Made by a program: the position numbers and the translations under genes. This document shows, piece by piece, positions 7,957 through 16,535 of a stretch of 44,503 nucleotides of DNA; the first letter of the stretch is position 1, and each line of letters opens with the position of its first letter. A model generated the notes under the pieces. That model did no database searches and was not told the origin of the DNA. It was given only the letters and a program-made list of their open reading frames with translations. The stretch is from an uncultured Sphingomonadales bacterium (GTDB lineage: Bacteria; Pseudomonadota; Alphaproteobacteria; Sphingomonadales; Sphingomonadaceae): the NCBI GenBank assembly GCA_903911985.1, contig CAIWFP010000014.1, positions 1 through 44,503 of the forward strand. Direction: 5' to 3'.

Positions 7957-8640
7957 ATGCCGAAAACCTTGAAAATGAGTGCTGACACCGCTCCCAAAAG
8001 CAAGATGGGGCAGCGCCGCACTGCTGCGCGGATGGAATCGAGTGCGATCCAGCAATTGCGCCGCAAGGAAATTGCCGAAGCCGCCGTGCGCGTGTTCAAC
8101 CGGCTGGGCTTTCAAAAAGCCACCATCAGCGCCGTTGCGGCCGAACTGAATATCGACCGGGCATCGGTCTATTATTACATTTCGTCAAAGGAAGAGCTGT
8201 TCGACGAAATCGTGCGCACCGTGGTCGAGCGCAACCTTGAAACCGTTCACCGTATCGAATTGAGCGATTTGCCGCCGCGCCGCAAATTGCGCGATGTCAT
8301 CACCACCCTGATGTCATCCTATGCCGAAAACTATCCATTGTTTTACATATATATCCGCGAAAATCTCAGCCAGGTCAGCGACCGGCGATCAGACTGGTCG
8401 CGCTATATGCGGGAACTGAACCGGAAAACCTCGGAATCGCTGATTGCGATCATCGAACAGGGCTATGCCGACAAGAGTTTCCGCAACGTCGGATCGGCCA
8501 AAGTGGTGGCCTATGGCGCGCTTGGCATCGTCGGATGGACGCATCGGTGGTTCCGGCCGGAAACCAGCGAAGTCAATGCCGAGGAAATCGGCAAGATCTA
8601 TGCGGAAATGATCCTGAACGGTCTGGAGAACCCCTATTAA
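7957..8640 (+). CDS. TetR-family regulator 1 (KstR2-like C-terminus)
   Basis: 227-aa repressor-type protein with an N-terminal TetR helix-turn-helix (about residues 35-80, including FNRLGFQKATISAVAAEL and IDRASVYYYISSKEELF). The ligand domain contains YPLFYIYIRENLS and VVAYGALGIVGWTHRWF. That pattern is shared with KstR2-type regulators, which sense CoA thioesters of steroid rings. GGAG lies 5 nt before the ATG. It is a candidate to bind one of the two palindromes found here, and the 5-gene neighbourhood of TCAACR-N4-YGTTGA sites makes that motif the first guess. The assignment is inference. Confidence 0.85.
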   Translation: MPKTLKMSADTAPKSKMGQRRTAARMESSAIQQLRRKEIAEAAVRVFNRLGFQKATISAVAAELNIDRASVYYYISSKEELFDEIVRTVVERNLETVHRIELSDLPPRRKLRDVITTLMSSYAENYPLFYIYIRENLSQVSDRRSDWSRYMRELNRKTSESLIAIIEQGYADKSFRNVGSAKVVAYGALGIVGWTHRWFRPETSEVNAEEIGKIYAEMILNGLENPY

Positions 8641-8650
8641 GCACGGGCAC

Positions 8651-9391
8651 ATGACTGGACGTCTGGCCGGCAAACGCGCCATTGTTACGGGCGGCGGTCA
8701 AGGCATTGGCCGTGCCGCGGTCGAACTGTTTGCCGCCGAAGGCGCGCATGTGCTGGCGCTCGACCTGGCCGCAGCCGCGCTGGCCGATGTGCAACAGGCC
8801 TGTGGTTGCGATACACGCGTGGTCGATGTTACGCAGGCCGATGGGATCGGTGCGATCGTGCAGGAGGCCGGACCCGTTGATATCCTGTTCCTGTGCGCAG
8901 GATATGTCCCGATCGGGACGATCCTCGACAGTGACCCGCAACAATGGGACCGCGCCTTCGCCGTCAACGTCACCGCCATGTATCACATGATCCGCGCCGT
9001 ACTGCCCGGCATGCTGGTACGCCAGACCGGATCGATCATCACGATGTCGTCGGTGGCGGGTTCGGTGCGCGGCGTGCCCGATCGATGCGTCTATGCCGCA
9101 ACGAAAGCGGCGGTAATCGGCCTGACCAAGTCGGTTGCCGCCGATTTTGCGGGCCAGGGCATCCGCTGCAACGCCATCTGCCCCGGAACCATCGATACCG
9201 GCTCGCTCAATGCCCGTTTGCGCGAAACGACGGATTATCAGGCTGCGCGCGCGGCGGTGGTGGCACGCCAGCCGATGGGCAGAATGGGCACGGCTGCCGA
9301 AATTGCGCAGGCTGCGGTCTATCTCGCCAGCGATGAATCCCGTTTCACCACCGGTCAATGCCACATCATTGATGGCGGTTGGGCAAACTGA
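8651..9391 (+). CDS. SDR oxidoreductase (DHRS6/BDH2-like)
   Basis: 246-aa SDR with TGGGQGIG (residues 13-20), active-site S134, Y148, K152 (YAATK) and the CPGTIDTGSL segment. That segment is typical of the cytosolic 3-hydroxybutyrate dehydrogenase-type 2 branch and related sugar-acid dehydrogenases. The usual NNAG motif reads LCAG. It follows the TetR gene by 10 bp and is probably cotranscribed with it. In context it could oxidise a hydroxyl on a ring or acyl chain. The exact reaction is not determinable. Confidence 0.85.
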   Translation: MTGRLAGKRAIVTGGGQGIGRAAVELFAAEGAHVLALDLAAAALADVQQACGCDTRVVDVTQADGIGAIVQEAGPVDILFLCAGYVPIGTILDSDPQQWDRAFAVNVTAMYHMIRAVLPGMLVRQTGSIITMSSVAGSVRGVPDRCVYAATKAAVIGLTKSVAADFAGQGIRCNAICPGTIDTGSLNARLRETTDYQAARAAVVARQPMGRMGTAAEIAQAAVYLASDESRFTTGQCHIIDGGWAN

Positions 9392-9425
9392 CCGGACCAT
9401 CATCATTTGGTGTCGAAGGGGCTTG

Positions 9426-9439
9426 ATACCAGCTGGTAT
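9426..9439. promoter_or_regulatory. Palindrome ATACC-N4-GGTAT, copy 1
   Basis: ATACCAGCTGGTAT is a perfect 14-bp palindrome. A further ATACC half-site follows at 9447-9451. It lies in the 147-bp gap before the racemase-led operon. A close relative sits upstream of the TonB receptor (31435-31448), so a second shared operator is inferred, possibly for TetR 2, which is encoded at the end of this operon. Confidence 0.6.
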
Positions 9440-9538
9440 TGATATTATACCAATAAGGATGAAATCGCCAGACGCCGGTATCCGCATTGCAGGCGCCGAA
9501 CCAACGCCTGGCTGCCACGAACAAAAGGGATCAGGGAT

Positions 9539-10633
9539 TTGCCCAGCACCAGTGCCCCGGCATTCTTGCAGGGAATCAAGATACTTGACTTGTCCCAATA
9601 TATATCAGGCCCATTTGCCAGTCTTATGCTGGCGGATTTCGGCGCAGAGGTCATCAAGATCGAGCCACCCGCGGGCGACGCCATGCGCCAGCTCGGTCCA
9701 CGTTCACCAGACGGCGGCGCGCTGTACCATAGCGTGCTCAACGCGCAAAAATCAGTACTCCACCTCGATCTGAAAAGCGCGGCAGGGCTGGACCGGCTGC
9801 ACGCTCTGCTGGCGGATTGCGATGTCCTGATCGAGGGATTCCGTCCCGGCGCGATGGCCCGGCTGGGATTGTCGCATGACGATCTGAAAGCCAGGTATCC
9901 GCAATTGATCTATTGTTCGATCAGCGGTTATGGCGCCACCGGACCGCGCGCGCTGGACGCCGGTCATGATGGCAATTTCCTGGCTGGCAGCGGGATCATG
10001 GCACGCAATGGTGTCGATGCGCCGATCTTCTTTGATCCGCCGCTGGCCGACATGTCGGGCGGATTGCATGCGGCGATTGCCATTCTGGCCGCGCTGCACG
10101 GGCGCCAGGCAACGCAGCAGGGCACACACATCGATCTCGGGCTGGCCGATTCCCTGATGCCGTTGCAGCTTATGCAGGTTGCAGGCTGGTCGATCTATCG
10201 CACCGAAACGGCCCGCCAATCGACCTATCTAAACGGCGGGGCGGCCTATTATCAGATCTATGAAACGGCGGATCAGCGCCATATCATGGTCGGCGCGGTC
10301 GAACCGAAATTCTGGCGCAATTTGTGCGCGCTCGCCGGCCATGCCGAATGGATCGACCGGCAGGAAGATCCCTGCCCTCAGACCGATCTGCGCCTCGACG
10401 TTGCCCGCTATTTCCAGGGGTTGACGCTGGACGAGGCGATCGACCGCTTTGGCCGGTCCGACTGCTGCGTCAGCGCGGTGCATGACATGGGTGAAGCGCT
10501 GACCGACCCGCACCTGCTGGCGCGCGGTCTGGTGCAGTCTGGCCCCCAGGGGATGCAGACCGCGTTCCCTGCGCTGTTCGATGGCAAGCCCCTGCCGCTG
10601 CGCCGCCCGCCTGACCTTGGCGAGGCGCTCTGA
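9539..10633 (+). CDS. Alpha-methylacyl-CoA racemase-like, CoA-transferase III fold
   Basis: 364-aa member of the CaiB/BaiF family. Instead of the plain formyl-CoA-transferase pattern it has the three residues that mark alpha-methylacyl-CoA racemases: His in GHDGNF (H143), Asp in LADMSGG (D171) and Glu in AVEPKFW (E255). Such racemases invert the 2-methyl centre of branched acyl-CoAs so that beta-oxidation can proceed, as needed for sterol and isoprenoid side chains. The start is TTG 9539, with AGGGA ending 8 nt before. It is the first gene of an operon with BVMO B, an esterase, an FMO and TetR 2. A CoA-transferase role is the alternative, but the racemase triad argues against it. Confidence 0.8.
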   Translation: MPSTSAPAFLQGIKILDLSQYISGPFASLMLADFGAEVIKIEPPAGDAMRQLGPRSPDGGALYHSVLNAQKSVLHLDLKSAAGLDRLHALLADCDVLIEGFRPGAMARLGLSHDDLKARYPQLIYCSISGYGATGPRALDAGHDGNFLAGSGIMARNGVDAPIFFDPPLADMSGGLHAAIAILAALHGRQATQQGTHIDLGLADSLMPLQLMQVAGWSIYRTETARQSTYLNGGAAYYQIYETADQRHIMVGAVEPKFWRNLCALAGHAEWIDRQEDPCPQTDLRLDVARYFQGLTLDEAIDRFGRSDCCVSAVHDMGEALTDPHLLARGLVQSGPQGMQTAFPALFDGKPLPLRRPPDLGEAL

Positions 10634-10634
10634 C

Positions 10635-12260
10635 ATGGCGCAGAAAAGACCCCCGGCAACAGTCGATGCGCTGATTGTCGGCGCCGGGTTCGCCGGGCTG
10701 TACATGCTCCATTGCCTGCAGGCGCGGGGGTTTTCGGCGCATGTGATCGAGCTGGCCGATGACGTCGGCGGGGTGTGGCACTGGAACCGCTACCCCGGCG
10801 CGCGCTGCGATGTGCCGAGCCTGGAATATTCCTACTCGTTTTCCGACGACCTGGAACAGGAATGGCAGTGGACCGAACACTATGCCGGGCAAGCCGAAAT
10901 CCTGTCCTATCTGCGGCACGTGGCCAGCCGGTTTGACTTGCGCAAGGACATTTCGTTTTCAACCACGGTGCTGGCCGCGACCTTTGACGAAAGCGTGCAG
11001 CGCTGGACCGTGACCACCGACCGTGGCGACACCATATCCGCGCAGCATTGCGTGATGGCCACCGGATCACTGTCGGCCACGCGCCTGCCCGATCTTCCCG
11101 GCATTGCCGATTTTGCGGGAGAGATCTACCACACCGGGGCCTGGCCACACCATGATGTCGCATTTTCCGGCAAGCGCGTTGGCATAATTGGCACGGGGTC
11201 TTCGGGCGTGCAGGCCATACCCATGGTCGCGCGGGCTGCGGGAAACCTGACCGTGTTTCAGCGCACGCCGAACTTTGTCGTGCCTGCACACAACGGTCCG
11301 ATCGCCGCCGACCGGCGGAAGGATTGGCAGCAGAATTTTCGCGACTATCGCGCCAGGGCCAAACAGGTCGGCACGCTGTACGAATTCAGTGCAACCCCCG
11401 CCTTCGCCGTGTCGGACGACGTGCGCACCAGCGAATACCGCCGTCGCTGGGACAAGGGCGGGGTCAATTTCATGCACGCCTTCAGCGACCTGATGACCGA
11501 TCGCAAAGCCAACGAAACCGCCGCGGCCTTTGTCCGCGACCGGATCGGTGAGATCGTGCACGATCCGCTGGTGGCTGAACAGTTGTGCCCGCGCGACTAC
11601 CCCATCGGTACAAAGCGCATCTGTGTCGGCAGCCAGTACTACGAAACCTACAACCGCGACAACGTGACGCTGGTCAACTTGCGCGAAACGCCGGTCACGC
11701 AGATCAGTGTCGACGCCATCAGCACCGGCGCAGCGACCTATCCGATCGATGTACTGATCTGTGCGACGGGCTATGATGCCCTGACCGGCGCCCTGGCCCG
11801 CATCGACATTACCGGTTGCGAGGGCGAACGGCTGGCCGACAAATGGGCCGCCGGTCCGCGCAACTATCTTGGTCTGATGAGCGCCGGCTTTCCCAACCTG
11901 TTCATCGTGACCGGCCCGGGCAGCCCGTCGGTGCTGGTCAACATGGTGGTCGGCATCGAACACCATGTCGAATGGATTGCCAACTGCCTGACCGACCTGC
12001 GGGACCGTGCCGCGGCGTCGATCGTGCCTTTGCCGCAGGATGAGGACGGCTGGGTCCGCCACGTCAACGATGAAGCAGACAAGACACTGTTTCCTTTGGC
12101 AAATTCCTGGTATCTTGGCGCAAATATCCCGGGCAAGCCGCGCGTTTTTCTGCCCTTTGTCGGCGGGATTGGACGGTACCGAGCGATCTGTGATGAGGCC
12201 GCCCAGTCAGGCTATGCGGGCTTTGCAATTGCCCCTCAAAAACCCCGCAAGGACGCCTGA
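10635..12260 (+). CDS. Baeyer-Villiger monooxygenase B
   Basis: 541-aa class B flavoprotein monooxygenase. FAD motif GAGFAG (residues 16-21), NRYPGARCD (51-59), complete BVMO fingerprint FAGEIYHTGAWP (160-171) with the His at 166, and NADPH motif GTGSSG. The start ATG 10635 is one base after the racemase stop. The protein closely parallels BVMO C on the minus strand at 21638, including VPSLEYSYSFSD and PGKPRVFLP, so the two look like paralogues. The next gene, 2 bp later, is an esterase, the classic partner that hydrolyses the ester or lactone product. The ketone substrate is unknown. Confidence 0.92.
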   Translation: MAQKRPPATVDALIVGAGFAGLYMLHCLQARGFSAHVIELADDVGGVWHWNRYPGARCDVPSLEYSYSFSDDLEQEWQWTEHYAGQAEILSYLRHVASRFDLRKDISFSTTVLAATFDESVQRWTVTTDRGDTISAQHCVMATGSLSATRLPDLPGIADFAGEIYHTGAWPHHDVAFSGKRVGIIGTGSSGVQAIPMVARAAGNLTVFQRTPNFVVPAHNGPIAADRRKDWQQNFRDYRARAKQVGTLYEFSATPAFAVSDDVRTSEYRRRWDKGGVNFMHAFSDLMTDRKANETAAAFVRDRIGEIVHDPLVAEQLCPRDYPIGTKRICVGSQYYETYNRDNVTLVNLRETPVTQISVDAISTGAATYPIDVLICATGYDALTGALARIDITGCEGERLADKWAAGPRNYLGLMSAGFPNLFIVTGPGSPSVLVNMVVGIEHHVEWIANCLTDLRDRAAASIVPLPQDEDGWVRHVNDEADKTLFPLANSWYLGANIPGKPRVFLPFVGGIGRYRAICDEAAQSGYAGFAIAPQKPRKDA

Positions 12261-12262
12261 CG

Positions 12263-13183
12263 ATGGACCTTCACCCCATGCTGCAGGCCATGGTGGCCAA
12301 GGGCGCGCAGTTTCCGCCGCTCAGCAGCCTGACGCCGCAACAGATCCGCGCCGGTGATCTGGCTCGCTATGCCAAAGTGCCACGGCCGGACGTAGGCGAT
12401 GTTGAAGATCGCGCGATCGACGGCCCGCGCGGCGCCATTCGCATTCGCATCTATCGCCCTGACCTCGCGCCCGGTCACCCGGTCATCGTGTTCTTTCATG
12501 GCAGCGGGTTCGTCATCTGCAGCATCGATACACACGATGGCCTGTGCCGGCAGCTGTGCCGGCGCACCGGTGCCGTGGTGGTCTCGGTGGATTACCGCCT
12601 GGCCCCGGAAAACCCGTTCCCCGCCGGGCCCGATGATGCACTGGCCGCAACCCGCTGGGTTCATGGCCATGCTGCCAGTCTGGGCGCTGACCCTGCACGG
12701 CTGTTTCTGGCCGGCGACAGTGCGGGGGGCACGATGGCGCTGGTCACCGCAATCCGGTTGCGCGATGCCGGCGATGCCATCGTTGCCGGCCAGATCCTGA
12801 TGTATCCGGTCACAAACCATCCCGATCCGGCGCCACCGTCGTATGGCACGCGCGGCGCAGGATATGGCCTGTCGGGAGCCGACATGCACTATTTCTGGGG
12901 TCACTATCTCGCCAGTCCCGACGACGCCGCGCACCCGCATGCATCGCCTTTGCGCAACGCAAGTCTGGCCGGTCTGCCACCGACATACCTGATGATCGCG
13001 GAATATGATCCGTTGCGTGACGAAGCGCTGGCGCTGGCCGAACGCCTGACAACCGACGGCGGAGCCGTGACCTTGCGACACTATGACGACATGAACCACG
13101 GCTTCATGTCCTGGGTCGGCTTGCTCGATCGTGCCGACGAGGCGCTGGATGGCGCCTGCACCTGGCTGGCAGAACGGTCATGA
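12263..13183 (+). CDS. HSL-family alpha/beta-hydrolase (esterase/lactonase) 1
   Basis: 306-aa hormone-sensitive-lipase-type esterase. The oxyanion motif HGGG appears as HGSGF (residues 79-83). The nucleophile is S153 in GDSAGG, the acid is D249 in EYDPLRD and the base is H279 in NHGF. It is cytoplasmic, with no signal peptide. It is placed between BVMO B (2 bp gap) and the FMO (4-bp overlap), so it most likely hydrolyses the ester or lactone that a monooxygenase forms. A second, similar esterase is encoded at 24165. The HGSG variant may alter acyl preference. Confidence 0.9.
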   Translation: MDLHPMLQAMVAKGAQFPPLSSLTPQQIRAGDLARYAKVPRPDVGDVEDRAIDGPRGAIRIRIYRPDLAPGHPVIVFFHGSGFVICSIDTHDGLCRQLCRRTGAVVVSVDYRLAPENPFPAGPDDALAATRWVHGHAASLGADPARLFLAGDSAGGTMALVTAIRLRDAGDAIVAGQILMYPVTNHPDPAPPSYGTRGAGYGLSGADMHYFWGHYLASPDDAAHPHASPLRNASLAGLPPTYLMIAEYDPLRDEALALAERLTTDGGAVTLRHYDDMNHGFMSWVGLLDRADEALDGACTWLAERS

Positions 13184-14484
13184 CCCGGACCTTTGCCGTC
13201 ATTGGCGCCGGTGCTGGCGGGCTGTGCGCGGCGCGCCACCTGATCGCACAGGACATAGAGGTCGAAATTTTCGAACTGGGCTCACACATCGGTGGGCTGT
13301 GGGTTTACGAAAACGACAGCGGGATGAGCCCGGCCTATCAATCGCTGCACATCAATTCCGAAACCAAAGTCAGCACATTCACCGACTTTCCGTTTCCCGA
13401 CCCGGACATTCTCTATCCCGATCACGCGCAGATGGCGGACTATTTTGTCCGCTATGCCGATCATTTCGATCTGACGCGCAGGATCAGGTTCAGGCACGGC
13501 GTCCAGACGGTCGAACGCGTCGGTGCGCAATACCGGATAACCTTTCAATCGGGCGAATCCCGCCAGTTCGACGGGGTGGTGGTTGCGACCGGCCACCAGA
13601 GCGTGCCGCGCCACCCGCCCCAGGTTGCGGGTTTTGCCGGCACCTATCTGCATGCACACAGCTACCGAGTTCCCGCACCGTTTGCGGATCAGCGCGTGCT
13701 GGTGATCGGCCCGGGCAACAGCGGGGTCGATATTGCCGCAGATCTGTGCACGCATACAAAACTGACGACACTGTCGGCGCGGTCACCCGTGCTGATCATG
13801 CCACGCATGATGTTCGGCGCGCCCAATTCGCGCACCCTGCTCAAGCTGGAACAGCCGTTTCTGCCGTGGTCATGGCGGGTGTGGATCCGCACCCAATTGA
13901 CGCAGATATTCCATGGCAAAATGGAAAACTGGGGGTTCAGGACGCCAACAGGGCGGACGCATCCGATCAGCCACCCGACGCTGATTTCGCACATTGCCTG
14001 GCGCCGGATCGCGGTGAAGCCCGGGATTGCCGGGGTCAACGGGCATTCGGTGGTGTTTTCCGACGGGTGCGAGGAACACTTTGACGCGATCATCGCGGCC
14101 ACCGGTTACACCACCACGATCCCGTTTCTGGGCGATGACCTGTCACCGCTTTCACCCGGCAGCGCACAGCTGAAACTGTGGCAAAGGGTCGCGCATCCCG
14201 CGCACGACAGCCTGTATTTCATCGGCTTTTTCGATGTCACCGGGGGCAGCAACATCCGCATGATGGAAGACCAGGCCGCGTTCATCACCGCCATGGCAAC
14301 CGGCGCAGTGGCGCGGCCCGCCGAAGCGGAAATGAACGCCGCCATTGCCACCGAACAGGGGTGGATGGCTGGGCAATTTCCGCATTCGCCGCGTTACGGG
14401 CTGGAACTGGATCCGCGACGGTACCGATCGATGCTGGCGCGCAGTTATCGGCGCAACCGTGCCAAAAAGGGTGCGCGCGCGTGA
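13180..14484 (+). CDS. Flavin-containing monooxygenase (FMO type)
   Basis: 434-aa class B monooxygenase of the FMO rather than BVMO branch. FAD motif GAGAGG (residues 9-14), fingerprint FAGTYLHAHSY (152-162) matching FxGxxxHxxxY/F, second dinucleotide motif GPGNSG (177-182) and a late ATGY. FMO-type enzymes usually oxygenate N or S atoms, but several bacterial ones carry out Baeyer-Villiger reactions. In this ester-producing context the latter is plausible. The start overlaps the esterase stop by 4 bp. It is shorter than the BVMOs because it lacks part of their second NADP-domain insertion. Confidence 0.88.
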   Translation: MTRTFAVIGAGAGGLCAARHLIAQDIEVEIFELGSHIGGLWVYENDSGMSPAYQSLHINSETKVSTFTDFPFPDPDILYPDHAQMADYFVRYADHFDLTRRIRFRHGVQTVERVGAQYRITFQSGESRQFDGVVVATGHQSVPRHPPQVAGFAGTYLHAHSYRVPAPFADQRVLVIGPGNSGVDIAADLCTHTKLTTLSARSPVLIMPRMMFGAPNSRTLLKLEQPFLPWSWRVWIRTQLTQIFHGKMENWGFRTPTGRTHPISHPTLISHIAWRRIAVKPGIAGVNGHSVVFSDGCEEHFDAIIAATGYTTTIPFLGDDLSPLSPGSAQLKLWQRVAHPAHDSLYFIGFFDVTGGSNIRMMEDQAAFITAMATGAVARPAEAEMNAAIATEQGWMAGQFPHSPRYGLELDPRRYRSMLARSYRRNRAKKGARA

Positions 14485-14494
14485 CCACTCCGGC

Positions 14495-15154
14495 TTGCCT
14501 TGGCACACGCCTGTTGATAAACTCTCAATCAGGCATGGGGGCAGTGCAATTCTGATCAAGGACGAAGTTGCTGCGCTCAAACGCGAGCGCACGATCGAAG
14601 CAGCAGCCCTGCTGTTTTATGAGCATGGCTATGAGAAAACCACGATCGATGCCATCGCCATCCATATGGGGGTGACGAAGCCGTTCATTTACGCGCATTT
14701 CAAATCCAAGGCACAGTTGCTGGCGGAAATCTGCACACGCGGCGCAGCGATCTCGCTGCTGGCAATCAACGAAGCGCTAGCACTTGAGGTATCACAGATC
14801 GAAAAATTGCGCTATCTCGGTCGCCAGTTCGTGGTCGCAGTGCTGGAAAACCAACGCAATATCGCCGTGCTTACGCGCGAGGAGAAGCACCTCGACGGGC
14901 CTGATTTTGAACGGCTGAGCGGCCTGCGCCGCGAATTTGATCGCAAACTGGTGCAATTGCTCGACCACGGCGCAGCCGATGGCAGCTTTCACTTGCCCGA
15001 TACGCGCGTGGCCGCGCTGGCGATCGGCGGCCTTGTCAGCTGGGCCTATGTCTGGTTTCGACCGCATGGTCGCCTGACTATCGACGAGCTGGCAGGCACC
15101 ATTTCCGACCTGATCCTGGCCTTGGCCGGGGTCCGGGTGGAAACCCTGGCCTGA
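14495..15154 (+). CDS. TetR-family regulator 2, start uncertain
   Basis: TetR protein with an HTH (ERTIEAAALLFYEHGYEKTT, then GVTKPFIYAHFKSKAQLLAE) and a ligand domain ending LVSWAYVWFRPHGRL. Homology begins at about 14558, but no ATG/GTG/TTG with a ribosome site lies just before it. In-frame options are TTG 14495 (used here), GTG 14471 and 14459, or a rare ATT at 14549 following GGGGGC. The only nearby ATG (14535) is out of frame and stops after six codons, so a 1-base frameshift is possible. It is the last gene of the racemase/BVMO B operon. It may bind the ATACC-N4-GGTAT motif; this is inferred. Confidence 0.75.
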   Translation: MPWHTPVDKLSIRHGGSAILIKDEVAALKRERTIEAAALLFYEHGYEKTTIDAIAIHMGVTKPFIYAHFKSKAQLLAEICTRGAAISLLAINEALALEVSQIEKLRYLGRQFVVAVLENQRNIAVLTREEKHLDGPDFERLSGLRREFDRKLVQLLDHGAADGSFHLPDTRVAALAIGGLVSWAYVWFRPHGRLTIDELAGTISDLILALAGVRVETLA

Positions 15155-15168
15155 CCGCAATCCCACAC

Positions 15169-15189
15169 CAGGTCGAACAGATCGACCTG
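15169..15189. terminator. Hairpin between convergent operons
   Basis: CAGGTCGA (15169-15176) pairs with TCGACCTG (15182-15189) around a 5-nt loop. It sits in the 136-bp gap between TetR 2 (plus) and the CoA-transferase (minus), where a bidirectional terminator is expected. No T-run flanks it. Confidence 0.45.
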
Positions 15190-15290
15190 CGCCCGAAACC
15201 GTGCACGCGCGGGAGGGGAAAACGCCGGGGGGTCTGCGGCAATGGACCGCTCGCTCCTGGCCGGTAGTGCGGCATTGTCAGCGCGACACT

Positions 15291-16523
15291 TTACCGCGAT
15301 CGTGGCGGGCCCAGGCTGTCGCGCAAATGCGGATCGGCAATGTCGGCAATGCGCCGTGCCCGCTCGGTGAAATCGGTGGCACGGATATCGGCGATGCCGT
15401 GCTCGGTCACGATCACGTCCACATCGCTTTGCGCGGACGTGACATAGCCGCAGGCGATGCGGGGGACGATGCGGCTTTTGTCGCTGCGCTCGTTGGCGGA
15501 TGGCAGGGCAAGGATGGCAAGTCCGCCGGAGGAACGGCGTGCCGCCCGGAAATAGTCCGGCTGGCCACTGGAAGCACCGATATAGCGTTCGCCCAGAAAT
15601 TCGGCATTGACCTGGCCGCGCAAGTCAACCTCGATCCCGGAATTGATCGCCATGAACGGCGATCCTGCGATCGGTACCACAAGATCGGAGGGCATGGCGA
15701 AGCCCAGCACGCCATCCTCTGCCACCTTGCGGTAGAAACCGGCACTGCCAACCGCCAGCGACGCCAGGCATGATCCGGCATCGGTACGATCAATCGCGCC
15801 GGCCGACAGCAGGTGGTCAAACCATTCGCCGACCATGCCCGACCGGATGCGCAGCCCGCGCCGGTCTGCCAGGGCATGCGCAATCGCATCGGACAGCCGC
15901 CCGATACCCAGTTGCACGGTGGCGCCATCGGGCACCAGCCGGGCAACATGCGCGGCGATCTGCGCCTGCACGCCACCAACCGGTTCGGCCGGCCATTCGG
16001 GCAAGGGTGTATCGCTGTGCAGCGCAACCACCACTTCGCTGGCATGGAGGCGGCAGTGGTTGCGCGTAACCGGAATGCGCGCGTTCACTTCGACCACAAC
16101 CACCCGTGCCACGCGCGTCGCTTCCCAGACATAGTCGGCGGTGAAACCAAGGCTGTGGAAACCGTCCGCATCGGCTGGTGAGACCTGCAATAGGACCACA
16201 TCGACAGGCAAGGCCTGCGACACAAGTGCCGCGCTCAATTGCGACATCGAAAACGGAATGACGCGCGCACCGTCACGGGCGAGAAGCGGCCCCATCGCGC
16301 CGAGGCCACAATACGTGGTCACCGCCAGATCGGCAGGCACCCCGGACTTCCACGCCGGATTGTGCGAAAATCCGCAGAACACCGACAGCCGGGCCAGTCG
16401 CGGCGCAACGTCGAACAGGGCTGTGACCAGCCCGATCGGCTCCGCCGTCGCCTGCCCCACGATCACCCTGTCGCCCGGACGCAGATGGTCCATCAAAACG
16501 TCGACGGGATGATGCGTGTTCAC
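15291..16523 (-). CDS. Acetyl-CoA hydrolase/4-hydroxybutyrate CoA-transferase family
   Basis: 410-aa protein of the class I CoA-transferase-like family (4-hydroxybutyrate CoA-transferase / acetyl-CoA hydrolase). It has the family's C-terminal domain: LGFAMPSDLVVP, INSGIEVDLRGQVNAEF, and VTEHGIADIRATDFTERAR. In the position where relatives have HTE with the catalytic Glu, the sequence reads RSGMVGEW, so the usual Glu seems to be replaced by Gly, with a Glu four residues on. It may use that Glu or act differently. The start is GTG at 16523. It is the last gene of the seven-gene minus operon led by BVMO C. Role inferred: moving CoA between a pathway acid and acetyl- or succinyl-CoA. Confidence 0.8.
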   Translation of the reverse strand: MNTHHPVDVLMDHLRPGDRVIVGQATAEPIGLVTALFDVAPRLARLSVFCGFSHNPAWKSGVPADLAVTTYCGLGAMGPLLARDGARVIPFSMSQLSAALVSQALPVDVVLLQVSPADADGFHSLGFTADYVWEATRVARVVVVEVNARIPVTRNHCRLHASEVVVALHSDTPLPEWPAEPVGGVQAQIAAHVARLVPDGATVQLGIGRLSDAIAHALADRRGLRIRSGMVGEWFDHLLSAGAIDRTDAGSCLASLAVGSAGFYRKVAEDGVLGFAMPSDLVVPIAGSPFMAINSGIEVDLRGQVNAEFLGERYIGASSGQPDYFRAARRSSGGLAILALPSANERSDKSRIVPRIACGYVTSAQSDVDVIVTEHGIADIRATDFTERARRIADIADPHLRDSLGPPRSR

Positions 16524-16535
16524 GGACCGGTGGCC

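Noticed and set aside
8573..9598. A long minus-strand frame opposite the SDR gene
   Set aside because: No ribosome site or recognisable domain, and it lies opposite a well-supported SDR.
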